Shown here piece by piece: positions 44,070 to 53,247 of a DNA stretch of 64,000 nt. Within the stretch, counting starts at the first letter, position 1, and each line of letters opens with the position of its first letter. The translations under genes and the position numbers were made by a program. The notes beneath the pieces were generated by a model. That model saw only the letters and a list, made by a program, of their open reading frames with translations. It made no database searches and had not been told where the DNA came from. The stretch comes from CBDDLD01 sp965250025 (GTDB lineage: Bacteria > Bacteroidota > Bacteroidia > Flavobacteriales > Flavobacteriaceae), in assembly GCA_965250025.1 (NCBI GenBank), contig OZ252283.1:1550001-1614000 (forward strand). The letters are read 5' to 3'.

Positions 44070-46988
44070 TCAATCAGTAATAGCCTCATAGATAAGGCGT
44101 TGTATTTCCGTTCTTATATTCTCGCGTAGTAATAGGTTTTTACCCGCTTTTGGGTAGGTTCTGTTAGCTAGAAATATGTAAACAATTTCTTCTTCAGGAT
44201 CAGCCCAGGCATAAGTCCCTGTAAAACCAGAATGTCCAAAACTGGTCATCGAGATACAACCGCAAGTAGGACCACTTTCACCCAACTGAGGTTTGTCGAA
44301 CCCTACACCTCTCCGGTTATCAGCATGGCAATAGTAACATTTATTGAACTTGTCTATGGTTTCCGTTTTAAAATAACGTTTACCACCATAAAACCCTTTC
44401 TGCAAATACATTTGCATAATTTTTGCAACATCATTTGCATTGCTAAAAATACCGGCATGACCGCCCACTCCATTCTGCATGGCTGCCCCCATATCGTGTA
44501 CGTAACCATGAACTTTTTGAAATCTGTAGTAATCATCTACTTCACTTGGCACAATATCTTTTAAGCTAAACTTATCTCTCGGGTTATATGTGGTATAATT
44601 TGCGCCCAATGATCTGTAAAAATGATCCTGAACCAATTCAGAAAGTGATTTATCGTAATGCTTTTCAATATATTGCTTTAAAATGTAATATGGCAAATCA
44701 CTATAACGGTATCTCAAACGGTTTAGAAGATCTGTTTCTAGTATGATCTTGTTAATGGAATCCTGATAATCTTTTCGCATAAACAGGTTATTTGTAACCT
44801 CGACATTGAATACTTCACTTTTCTTTTGCCTGTAATACTTACGGGATGGTTTCTTGGTTACCGTATCTAAAGTGCTGTAATAAAAAGGTATCCAAGGTTT
44901 TAAGCGCGCATAGTGCGACAGCATCTTTTTAATCGTAATAGCTTCCTTATTGGTCGATTTATAATCCGGAAGAATGTTACTTAACTTAGAATTTAACGAC
45001 ACCACACCTTTTTCTTCCAACTCCATCAATAAAGGTAAGGTTGCTAAAATTTTTGTCAAGGACGCAACATCATAAACATCATCAGAACCTACTTTTAACT
45101 CCGAATCATAGGTATGCTTTCCGTAATTCTTATTAAAGATTACTTTGCCCCGTCTTGCTACCAACAGTTGTATCCCAGGGGTCATTTTATGATTTATGGC
45201 ATGGTTTGCTACAGAATCTACTTTGCTTAACAATTCTGTACTCATGCCCACACTTTCAGGAAGTCCATAGCTTAAACTCAATAGCGAATTATAGGTTTCT
45301 CCAGTGTTCAGAGGGAAGTATTCGCCACAAGAAACTGGTAGTTTTCCCTTTGCGCCCAGCGCTCCGAATAAGATCTGCGCTGATTTTTGTTGTGCAATTA
45401 CACTATTCTGATAACTCACTACTATACCTTCTATATTTTCAACGGTCTTCAAATCCATCAAAGCATAAGGTCTGGCAAAAACGTCTAAGATCACGGTATT
45501 GGTTCTGGCGATTTCATAGAGCCATACCAGCTCTTTTCCTGAGAATTTATATCCTTTCCAAGGGTGTGCATTGGATTTATGAAACCCTACAATCACTGTG
45601 TTGTAATTGTTCAGTTTAGATATAAGCTCGTCTAGTTTTTCGGCTTTTATCTCATGGACTTTGGTATAATTCTTCAGCGTTTTTAGAAAAGGCGAATGGG
45701 TATCATCACCTAACGATACATAGGCTATTTTTTTAGTTTCCAAATCTTTGATAGGAAGTACACTATTCTTATTCCTTACCACGGTTATCGCTTCTTCCAT
45801 AAGCTTGCCATATAACAAGTCATCTTCCAGTCGATTCAGATCTTTGGATATGTTATAGATTCCAACAGGCTTGTAGGCATTTAATCCTACTTTGTACTTG
45901 GCCATTAATATCTTTTTGACTGAATGCGATAGGCGCTCTTCAGTGATGTCACCTTTTTTATAGGCTTCCAGTATTTTTTTTGAACCTATAGCCACATTTT
46001 CAGACATCAACAACACATCATTTCCTGCCATAAAAGCAGCCAGGTCTATGTCGCCTGTTTCACTAAAATTTGCAGCACCTTTCATGGTCAAAGCATCTGT
46101 AAATATGAGGCCTTTAAACCCTAAAGAGTCTTTTAAAATATCGGTAATGATGTGTTTGGACAAGGATGACGGATAGCCTGAACGTCGTTCTAAACTGGGC
46201 ACGTTGAGATGCGCAACCATAACACTAGACAAGCCCTTTTTGATAAGCTTTCTATAAGGATACATCTCTATTGAATCTATACGTTTTGCGCTAAAATTAA
46301 TAGTTGGTAAGGTGTAATGCGAATCGTCTTGAGTATCACCATGCCCTGGAAAGTGTTTGGCATTTGCCAATACGCCTGCACTTTGCATTCCTTCCATAAA
46401 TGCTAGGGCTTTTGTAGTAACGGCATCTCTGTCTTCCCCAAAAGATCGGTTACCAATGATTGGATTATCGGGATTGGTATTAATATCTACAACAGGTGCA
46501 AAATTAAAATGTACACCCAATCGCTTACAATGCTCTCCTATTTGTCGCCCTGTTTGCTTGATAAGGTTTTTATCTGCTACAGCACCTAGCGTCATGTTCC
46601 ATGGAAATGCATAGGTAGAATCTAAGCGCATACTCAAGCCCCATTCGGCATCCATCCCTATCAATAAAGGTACTTTTGCTGCAACTTGTAATTCGTTATT
46701 CAACTTGGCCTGACGGTGAGGCCCTCCGTTAGAATATATTAAGCCACCAATATGGTGTTTTTTAATAAGATTAACTATTTGATTTTCATGCGCTGTTCCT
46801 TTATTCGAAAACACCTGAACCATAAATAACTGTCCTATCTTTTCTTCAATGGACATGGTATTATAAAGACTGTCTACCCATTTTTTTTGAGCTGTATGAT
46901 CTTCTGACAGTAAAGGGTTTGGGGTTTCAGATTGCGATAATGCAAGTTGAAAAAATGAACATATAAAGATAATGATGATGTAGCGCAT
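44070..46988 (-). CDS. GH3 beta-N-acetylhexosaminidase fused to a beta-lactamase-fold serine hydrolase
   Basis: A 972-residue secreted protein (signal peptide MRYIIIIFICSFFQLALSQ). The first part is glycoside hydrolase family 3 of the NagZ type (KHFPGHGDTQDDSHYTLP with the His/Asp dyad, and catalytic Asp in IFTDALTMKGA). A C-terminal GH3 domain follows, then a class C beta-lactamase/esterase domain (about 595-970, SLTKILA Ser-x2-Lys motif). ATG 46988 gives the clean signal peptide; the longer frame does not. It probably recycles peptidoglycan muropeptides or hydrolyses chitin fragments outside the inner membrane. Confidence 0.92.
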   Translation of the reverse strand: MRYIIIIFICSFFQLALSQSETPNPLLSEDHTAQKKWVDSLYNTMSIEEKIGQLFMVQVFSNKGTAHENQIVNLIKKHHIGGLIYSNGGPHRQAKLNNELQVAAKVPLLIGMDAEWGLSMRLDSTYAFPWNMTLGAVADKNLIKQTGRQIGEHCKRLGVHFNFAPVVDINTNPDNPIIGNRSFGEDRDAVTTKALAFMEGMQSAGVLANAKHFPGHGDTQDDSHYTLPTINFSAKRIDSIEMYPYRKLIKKGLSSVMVAHLNVPSLERRSGYPSSLSKHIITDILKDSLGFKGLIFTDALTMKGAANFSETGDIDLAAFMAGNDVLLMSENVAIGSKKILEAYKKGDITEERLSHSVKKILMAKYKVGLNAYKPVGIYNISKDLNRLEDDLLYGKLMEEAITVVRNKNSVLPIKDLETKKIAYVSLGDDTHSPFLKTLKNYTKVHEIKAEKLDELISKLNNYNTVIVGFHKSNAHPWKGYKFSGKELVWLYEIARTNTVILDVFARPYALMDLKTVENIEGIVVSYQNSVIAQQKSAQILFGALGAKGKLPVSCGEYFPLNTGETYNSLLSLSYGLPESVGMSTELLSKVDSVANHAINHKMTPGIQLLVARRGKVIFNKNYGKHTYDSELKVGSDDVYDVASLTKILATLPLLMELEEKGVVSLNSKLSNILPDYKSTNKEAITIKKMLSHYARLKPWIPFYYSTLDTVTKKPSRKYYRQKKSEVFNVEVTNNLFMRKDYQDSINKIILETDLLNRLRYRYSDLPYYILKQYIEKHYDKSLSELVQDHFYRSLGANYTTYNPRDKFSLKDIVPSEVDDYYRFQKVHGYVHDMGAAMQNGVGGHAGIFSNANDVAKIMQMYLQKGFYGGKRYFKTETIDKFNKCYYCHADNRRGVGFDKPQLGESGPTCGCISMTSFGHSGFTGTYAWADPEEEIVYIFLANRTYPKAGKNLLLRENIRTEIQRLIYEAITD

Positions 46989-47109
46989 GTATTGTTTCTT
47001 TTCGTTGCTTTGATATAACGAATACCATGCCAAAATAGCATAATTTACAAGAAGTTAAAAGACTTTAGGATACTTTTATAAACTGTGTAATTAACAGTCG
47101 ATTTCCTTA

Positions 47110-48348
47110 TTACAAAAGGTCAATATGACGATCGTGATAGCCCAGCAAATACAATACACCATCCAATCCGATACTCGATATGGAATTCTGTGCATTATCT
47201 TTAACTTTAGGTTTGGCATGAAAAGCAATCCCAAGTCCCGCTAAATTGAGCATTTGCAGATCATTAGCACCGTCACCTACAGCTATAGTTTGCCCTATAT
47301 CTATCCCCATATTATCAGCAAGCAGTTGTAGATACTCTGCTTTTTTATTACCGTCTACAATATCGCCCAGATATCCCCCAGTCAAAATACCATCTTTAAT
47401 TTCCAATTGATTGGCATATACAAAATCAATATCTAGTTTTTCCTGAAGATAATGTCCAAAATATGTAAATCCTCCTGAAAGAATAGCCGTTTTATAACCG
47501 TAATAGTGCAATGTATCTATCAAGCGCTTGGCGCCTTTGGTTATTGGTAAATTTTCTGCTACATCTTTTAAAACATCTTCGCTCAATCCCTTTAAAAGCT
47601 TCATTCGTTTCTCAAAACTTTCATTAAAATCTATTTCACCTTGCATTGCAGATTCAGTAATGGCCTTGACTGCTTCACCAACACCAGCTCGCTCTGCAAG
47701 CTCATCGATAACTTCAGTTTGAATCAATGTGGAATCCATATCAAAACAAACCAGTCTGCGATTTCTTCTGAACATGGTATCTTCCTGAAAAGCAATATCA
47801 ACATCCAAAGCTTTAGAAATGGCCATGAATCTTGAAGTAAACTCTGATTTATCAGTTAGTTTTCCTCTAATGGATAATTGAATGGATGCTCTGGGGTATT
47901 CTTCTTCCTTTACTAGAGACGTCCTCCCGGTTAATCGCTTGATAGAGTCAATATTTAAATTATTTTCTGAAATGACTTTGGTGACTTCAGAGATCTGTTC
48001 AGCAGCTAGCTTTTCACCTAAAATAGTAATGATATAACGGTCTTTCCCTTGCATGCTTACCCAATCTTCATAATCTTCAAGAGAAATGGGTGTAAACTTG
48101 GCTGTGATTCCTAATTCATAGGCTTTGAATAGCAGATCTTTGAGCACTGCTGCTGATTTTTTTCCGGATTTGATCTCAAATAACATCCCAAGCGAGAGGG
48201 TATCATGAATATTCGCCTGACCTATATCAAGAATCTTTGCATCATATGCCGCCAATACACTAGTCAAAGACGAGGTAAGTCCTGGTTTATCCTGACCTGA
48301 AATATTTAATAAGAATATGTCTGTAGCCACAATTTCTCTATCTATCAT
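47110..48348 (-). CDS. serB: Phosphoserine phosphatase with N-terminal ACT domains
   Basis: A 412-residue enzyme for the last step of serine synthesis. Two ACT-like regulatory domains occupy residues about 8-185 (ISGQDKPGLTSSLTSVLAAY), and the HAD phosphatase follows: CFDMDSTL with Asp203 and Asp205, LSGGFTYFG, and the metal site AVGDGANDLQML. The ACT domains usually give serine feedback. The length suits the long form of SerB. Confidence 0.96.
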   Translation of the reverse strand: MIDREIVATDIFLLNISGQDKPGLTSSLTSVLAAYDAKILDIGQANIHDTLSLGMLFEIKSGKKSAAVLKDLLFKAYELGITAKFTPISLEDYEDWVSMQGKDRYIITILGEKLAAEQISEVTKVISENNLNIDSIKRLTGRTSLVKEEEYPRASIQLSIRGKLTDKSEFTSRFMAISKALDVDIAFQEDTMFRRNRRLVCFDMDSTLIQTEVIDELAERAGVGEAVKAITESAMQGEIDFNESFEKRMKLLKGLSEDVLKDVAENLPITKGAKRLIDTLHYYGYKTAILSGGFTYFGHYLQEKLDIDFVYANQLEIKDGILTGGYLGDIVDGNKKAEYLQLLADNMGIDIGQTIAVGDGANDLQMLNLAGLGIAFHAKPKVKDNAQNSISSIGLDGVLYLLGYHDRHIDLL

Positions 48349-48402
48349 TAGCTGTAAAAATGGGCAATCTTATTGAAATATGAAAGTTTTTTTGTTGAAG
48401 TG

Positions 48403-48888
48403 TTATTTAATAAACCTACTGTGCCAACTTTCGCTTGCCGGTACTTCCCAGTTCTCCTTAAATTCAGCAATATTAGTCACCAGATTATTAAATACAATGG
48501 TGTTTTTGGATACTGAACGGTTCTTAGCCATCTTCTTAAATTCAGCCAGAGGTTTATAAGCTATAAACTCGCCTTGTTTGAAAGAGACATTCATTTTATC
48601 CATTAAATCTACATCATAAGTCTTCTCCAAGTCCTGAATAAAATGCACAGAAGCATCAATAGAACACCCTGTAGCTAAGTTCAAGTTTTGATTTAATCCT
48701 ATAATTATAAAGCGCTTATATACAATATTATAACCAGCTTGTAAGTCTTTACCATGAGCTGTCCAGGCTTCTATAAATGTTTCTATTTTGGGTTTTAACT
48801 CTTGTAACTCTTCTTCAGAAAAAGAACGATTGGCCTGATATATCCAAACTCTGGATTCTTCTGGTAAGGTATTAAAATCTACTAGCAT
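48403..48888 (-). CDS. Conserved hypothetical protein
   Basis: A 161-residue cytoplasmic protein (MLVDFNTLPEESRVWIYQANRSF; FIEAWTAHGKDLQAGYNI). Homologues in Flavobacteria are often labelled ABC transporter ATPase, but it has no Walker A, signature motif or Walker B, so that label is wrong here. No function is recognised. It lies 5 bases downstream of the Fe-S protein gene and is probably co-transcribed with it. Confidence 0.75.
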   Translation of the reverse strand: MLVDFNTLPEESRVWIYQANRSFSEEELQELKPKIETFIEAWTAHGKDLQAGYNIVYKRFIIIGLNQNLNLATGCSIDASVHFIQDLEKTYDVDLMDKMNVSFKQGEFIAYKPLAEFKKMAKNRSVSKNTIVFNNLVTNIAEFKENWEVPASESWHSRFIK

Positions 48889-48893
48889 ATAAA

Positions 48894-49676
48894 TTAAGAA
48901 TTGGCGATAAGTTCGGCAATGTCGAGTACTTGAATGGTGTCTTCCTTTTCTTTGAACTTTACACCATCACTCATCATGGTATTACAATATGGGCAACCTG
49001 TAGCAATAATATCTGGTTGCGTTTTTAAAGCGTCTTCGGTTCTGAGAATATTAATATCCATGTCTCCTTTTTCCGGTTCTTTAAACATCTGAGCACCTCC
49101 GGCGCCACAACATAAAGCAGTTTGTTTATGGCGTTTCATCTCCGTAAGATTAGCGTTAGTTGTTTTAAGCACATCTCTAGGTGCATCATATTCACCATTA
49201 GCACGACCCAAATAACACGGATCATGGAATGTGATGCGCTTCCCTTTATAAGTATTACCTTCTATAGATAAACGGCCAGAAGCCATAAGTTCTTTAATAT
49301 ATTGCGTATGATGTACCACATCATAATTCCCACCTAAGCTTGGGTATTCGTTTTTTAGGCAATTGAATGAATGCGGATCACAGGTAACTATACGTTTAAC
49401 TTCATAAGCATTTAAGATTTCAATATTCATCATGGCTTGCATTTGAAACAAGAATTCATTTCCTGCACGCTTAGCTATATCACCGGTATTACTTTCTTCG
49501 GTTCCTAATACGGCAAAATCAACATTAGCTTTATTTAGAATTTTTACAAAAGCTTTGGTGATCTTTTTTGCCCTGTCGTCATAACTACCTGCAGAACCCA
49601 CCCAAAATAAAATTTCAGGTTGTTTGCCTTCTGCCATATATTCTGCCATTGTTGGCACTTTTAGTTCTTCACTCAT
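48894..49676 (-). CDS. CCG-domain Fe-S oxidoreductase subunit (HdrB/LutA-like)
   Basis: A 260-residue protein with two CCG motifs (TFHDPCYLGRANG with CCGAGGAQMF, and TGCPYCNTMM), the unusual Fe-S or zinc site of heterodisulfide reductase subunit B, LutA and GlpC. It pairs with the membrane Fe-S protein encoded immediately upstream (4-base gap). Together they should form a membrane electron-transfer unit; the donor and acceptor are unknown. Confidence 0.9.
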   Translation of the reverse strand: MSEELKVPTMAEYMAEGKQPEILFWVGSAGSYDDRAKKITKAFVKILNKANVDFAVLGTEESNTGDIAKRAGNEFLFQMQAMMNIEILNAYEVKRIVTCDPHSFNCLKNEYPSLGGNYDVVHHTQYIKELMASGRLSIEGNTYKGKRITFHDPCYLGRANGEYDAPRDVLKTTNANLTEMKRHKQTALCCGAGGAQMFKEPEKGDMDINILRTEDALKTQPDIIATGCPYCNTMMSDGVKFKEKEDTIQVLDIAELIANS

Positions 49677-49680
49677 AACA

Positions 49681-50991
49681 TTATTCGTCTTTCCAGTTTA
49701 AACGGTCCATTTGGTTGTAAGGCCAAGGCGCACCATTGTTTTCTATATTAGTCATCATCGTATTCAACTCCATTGGCGCAGCACTCTGCTCCATAACCAG
49801 ATAACGTCTCATTTCTAAGATAATGGACAATGGATTAATACTTACAGGGCACTCCTCTACACATGCGTTGCAAGTGGTACATGCCCATAATTCTTCGTGT
49901 GTGATGTAATCACCAAGGAGTTGCTTGCCATCAGCTTTAAATTCGCCTTTGTTAGCATCTATATTTTTCCCAACTTCCTCCAAACGATCTCTGGTATCCA
50001 TCATGATCTTGCGTGGTGAAAGTTTCTTTCCGGTAAGATTGGCCGGGCAGGCTGACGTACAACGTCCACATTCTGTACAGGTATATGCGTTAAGAAGTTG
50101 GATTTGATTCAGGTCCATAACATCACTAGCTCCAAACTTAGCAGGCTCTTCATCTTCCGTACCTTCTGGCGGAGCTGCAAACGGATCAGCATTGGGGTCC
50201 ATCATGAGTTTGACCTCATTGGTCACAGCTTCTAAATTATTGAATTTTCCTTTTGGCTCTACACTTCCGTAGTACGTATTAGGAAATGCTAAAAGGATAT
50301 GCAAGTGTTTCGAGAAATACAGATAGTTTAAAAAGATTAAAATACCTACGATATGTAGCCACCATGCAGTGCGTTCAATTATATGAAGTGTTTCAGGATT
50401 ATCTCCAAACCAAGGTATTATAAACTGTGAAATAACGTTACCATGCCCCATGTTTTGAAACGTAGTGTCTGTAGCATTCATAATCAGAAACAAACACATG
50501 AGTACAACCTCAAAATACAGAATCATATTACCATCATTTTTAGGCCATCCTTTCATCTCTGAGCTTAAGAAACGTTTAAGTTTAATTACATTCCTTCGAA
50601 CCCAGAATACAATAACAGATACCAGTACCAATACGGCCAGTATTTCGAAACTACCGATTAAGAAGGCATACAATGACTCAGGTAAAACCTTCAACCCGAT
50701 ACGGTGGGTACCAAAAAGCCCATCAATGATAATCTCCAGAACTTCAATGTTGATGATAATAAAACCTACATAGACAATAATATGAAGAAAACCGGCTATT
50801 GGGCGTTTCACCATTTTACTTTGTCCTAAAGCAATACGTGCCATATTACGCCAACGCTCGCCTTTTTGGTCACTGGCATCGACGTCTTTTCCCAGTTTAA
50901 TGTTACGGATAAGTTTCTTAATGTTTCTTGTAAAATAACCAATACCCAAAACTAGGATAATGGCAAAAACTATGTTAGGTATGTATTCCAT
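49681..50991 (-). CDS. Membrane 4Fe-4S protein (HdrC/NarI-like)
   Basis: A 436-residue protein: five or so membrane helices with His residues in NarI-like positions (about residues 1-235), then a cytoplasmic domain with two 4Fe-4S motifs (CTECGRCTSACP and CTTCNACVEECP). It is the membrane partner of the CCG protein downstream. Such pairs link quinones to soluble donors. It is separated from the upstream MCE gene by 11 bases. Confidence 0.9.
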   Translation of the reverse strand: MEYIPNIVFAIILVLGIGYFTRNIKKLIRNIKLGKDVDASDQKGERWRNMARIALGQSKMVKRPIAGFLHIIVYVGFIIINIEVLEIIIDGLFGTHRIGLKVLPESLYAFLIGSFEILAVLVLVSVIVFWVRRNVIKLKRFLSSEMKGWPKNDGNMILYFEVVLMCLFLIMNATDTTFQNMGHGNVISQFIIPWFGDNPETLHIIERTAWWLHIVGILIFLNYLYFSKHLHILLAFPNTYYGSVEPKGKFNNLEAVTNEVKLMMDPNADPFAAPPEGTEDEEPAKFGASDVMDLNQIQLLNAYTCTECGRCTSACPANLTGKKLSPRKIMMDTRDRLEEVGKNIDANKGEFKADGKQLLGDYITHEELWACTTCNACVEECPVSINPLSIILEMRRYLVMEQSAAPMELNTMMTNIENNGAPWPYNQMDRLNWKDE

Positions 50992-51002
50992 ATTAAAATG
51001 GT

Positions 51003-51944
51003 CTAATTCTTTTGATCTTCAGTTGGCGGTTGGTAAGGAATTTCTTTTTTAGATAAAATACGTCTGTATCTTGCCGGATGTAATTTGATATCCCTTAGCA
51101 ACTCTTCGAGTTCTTTTGTTGCGCCTTCAAGATTATTATAAACCTTGTCGTCCTTAAGTAATTTACCAATAGTTCCTTCGCCATTTTTAATGCTTTCTAA
51201 TAACGTATTCATGTTTACTAATGTCGCATCAAGGCTGTTTATGGTTTTAGAAATATTGGCTTTTTTAAGGTCATCAGATAGTTCTGAGAAATTAGCACTG
51301 GTTTTATTAACATTATCTAATACCGATGCTATCTTGGCATCATTTGCCTTGATAAGCGTTTGAATAGAAAATGATAATGTTTTAAAAGACTTAAGTGTAC
51401 TATTTAGCTCGGCAATAGTTTGTTTTAAACCAACTTTAGTGTCGTTAGTTACAAAATCGTTAAGGCTAACTAATAAGGTATCTGCTGAACGTAAGGTGCT
51501 ATCTAAGTTGGTGCTCAATCCAGAAAAATTGTTCTTCAACGTTGTAATTAGCCCGGGTTGTATCTCCGATGCTATAAAATCACCCTTCTTTGCTTTTTGA
51601 CCATCATGAGCATCGATGATTGCTAAGGCATTGCCCCCCATGATACCGGTTTCATAGAGTCTTATTTTACTATTTTTAGAAAACTCTAACCTTGGATCTA
51701 CTTGAAAGAAGACTATTGTTTTCCCTGTTTTAAAATCGTATTTAATGTCTGTAACTTTACCTACGCCATTTCCTTTTACGGTAACAGGTGATGAAAGACT
51801 TAATGCATTATAGTCAAATTCAGTATAATAAGATACCGTATCAGAAAAGAGATCTTCTCCTTTGAGATAGTTAAACATGTAGATAAAAAGAACTATTCCT
51901 GAAATTACTAATACGGCTGCTTTGACTTCTCTAGAAATTTTCAA
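51003..51944 (-). CDS. MlaD/MCE family protein
   Basis: A 313-residue protein with one N-terminal membrane helix and an MCE domain (about 37-115, LSSPVTVKGNGVGKVTDI), followed by a long coiled-coil region. MCE proteins carry phospholipids between inner and outer membrane. Permease and ATPase partners (MlaE/MlaF) are not adjacent. A promoter box lies 24 bases upstream of its ATG. Confidence 0.92.
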   Translation of the reverse strand: MKISREVKAAVLVISGIVLFIYMFNYLKGEDLFSDTVSYYTEFDYNALSLSSPVTVKGNGVGKVTDIKYDFKTGKTIVFFQVDPRLEFSKNSKIRLYETGIMGGNALAIIDAHDGQKAKKGDFIASEIQPGLITTLKNNFSGLSTNLDSTLRSADTLLVSLNDFVTNDTKVGLKQTIAELNSTLKSFKTLSFSIQTLIKANDAKIASVLDNVNKTSANFSELSDDLKKANISKTINSLDATLVNMNTLLESIKNGEGTIGKLLKDDKVYNNLEGATKELEELLRDIKLHPARYRRILSKKEIPYQPPTEDQKN

Positions 51945-51967
51945 TATTCAGATGCTTTGGTTGAAAA

Positions 51968-51975
51968 CAAAATTA
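51968..51975 (-). promoter_or_regulatory. -7 promoter box (TAATTTTG) of the MCE gene
   Basis: A minus-strand TAnnTTTG match 24 bases before ATG 51944. It suggests that the MCE/Fe-S genes can be transcribed apart from the amidase gene upstream. Confidence 0.5.
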
Positions 51976-51999
51976 TGAATTAATTTAAAATAAGGGCAC

Positions 52000-53133
52000 T
52001 TAATTTGTCGCTGTTTTTAATGCGTCTTCTATTGAAATGCGCTCTTCACCTTTGTACGCTACAATAAAACTTGAGGTATAGCCTTTAGAACGTGCTTCAT
52101 CTTTAAGCTGTTTTGCTTTATTATAATCTGAAGTATACCCATAATAATACTTGTAGAGATCACCTAGCTTTATTCTACTAATCTCAGATAATCCATTAAA
52201 ATTATAGGGTTTAGGTTCCAGGCGTCTCGAACTGGCTGCAATTTGCACTTTAAAAATAACACCTTCAATGATGTGTGTTTCTGGTTCGGTTGTAGTAACT
52301 TCGGGTTCTACAGTGGTATTATCGTGCTCATCAGCAATAATAAAACTGTCGCCAATATTTTGATCTATTTCTTTTTTATATTCTAAAATAGCATCTTTAA
52401 TGGCTTTTGCCATTTGCGCTTGTCCCTTTTTAGAGTTCAGATAAGGCCCTTCTTTATTATTAGTTAAGAAGCCTAGTTCCACCAATACACTTGGCATGTA
52501 TGTATTGTGCATTACCCAGAGGCTGGCCTGCTTTAAACCACGGCTTTTTCGCTTCAGGTCTTTAGAAAAATTATCTTCTATATGTCGTGCCAATTTAATG
52601 CTTTGATTGACGTAAACTTCCTGTTCTATATCAATAGCTATTGAGGATTCGGGTGAATCAGGATCAAAACCGTCGTAATTTTTTTCATAGTCTTTTTCAA
52701 GAAAAATCACTTCATTTTCTTTTTTGGCTATGGCCTTATTACGCTCTGTATTTGCGACACCCAGGACAAACGTTTCTGTACCAAAAGCCTGAGAGCTATG
52801 AGAGTTACAATGAATGGATACAAACAAATCGGCATCTGCTTTATTTGCAATTGCAGAACGTTCATAAAGCTCTAAGAATACATCGGTCTTACGGGTATAA
52901 ATTACTTTAATATCTGGATTCTTTTCCAAAGCTTTCCCGACAGCTAAAGTCACTTTCAAAGCGATGTCTTTTTCCCTGTAACCGTTACCTAAGTTTCCGG
53001 GATCTCCTCCACCATGGCCAGCATCTAAAACCACAATAAACTTAGCTTCACTTTGTGAAAACAGACTTGATGTTAAAGAAGTGATAAAAGTAAAGAGTAT
53101 AAATACTAAGATATGTTTCGGGTTCGTTCTCAT
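52000..53133 (-). CDS. N-acetylmuramoyl-L-alanine amidase (AmiC type) with SPOR-like tail
   Basis: A 377-residue secreted protein with a signal peptide. The Amidase_3 domain has all zinc ligands (VVLDAGHGGGDPG, EKDIAL, VSIHCNSHSS, VLVELGFLTN). A C-terminal SPOR-like domain (about 290-370, VIFKVQIAASSR) should bind denuded glycan strands at the division site. It cuts the peptide from the glycan and helps separate daughter cells. It precedes the MCE gene on the same strand and is divergent from lptD. Confidence 0.95.
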   Translation of the reverse strand: MRTNPKHILVFILFTFITSLTSSLFSQSEAKFIVVLDAGHGGGDPGNLGNGYREKDIALKVTLAVGKALEKNPDIKVIYTRKTDVFLELYERSAIANKADADLFVSIHCNSHSSQAFGTETFVLGVANTERNKAIAKKENEVIFLEKDYEKNYDGFDPDSPESSIAIDIEQEVYVNQSIKLARHIEDNFSKDLKRKSRGLKQASLWVMHNTYMPSVLVELGFLTNNKEGPYLNSKKGQAQMAKAIKDAILEYKKEIDQNIGDSFIIADEHDNTTVEPEVTTTEPETHIIEGVIFKVQIAASSRRLEPKPYNFNGLSEISRIKLGDLYKYYYGYTSDYNKAKQLKDEARSKGYTSSFIVAYKGEERISIEDALKTATN

Positions 53134-53239
53134 AATTATTCTAACGGCTAAAAACTCGGTTTATGACATGATTAAGGCCTACTTATTGTTTATTTTAAAA
53201 CTTTATGACGTTAATAAATCATTCACAAAAAAATATATG

Positions 53240-53247
53240 TAATTTTG
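53240..53247 (+). promoter_or_regulatory. -7 promoter box (TAATTTTG) overlapping the lptD start
   Basis: A TAnnTTTG match that overlaps the TTG codon at 53245. If it is the promoter, lptD must start downstream (TTG 53296). It may also be a chance match. Confidence 0.35.

Noticed and set aside
45155..45619. 154-codon plus-strand open frame
   Set aside because: It is antisense to the GH3-beta-lactamase gene, whose motifs are intact on the minus strand. No family resemblance or promoter.
46989..47033. Upstream extension of the GH3 fusion gene
   Set aside because: It would put polar residues before the signal peptide; the start at 46988 gives a normal signal.
48403..48888. ABC transporter ATPase label
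   Set aside because: No Walker A, signature or Walker B motif is present in the 161 residues.
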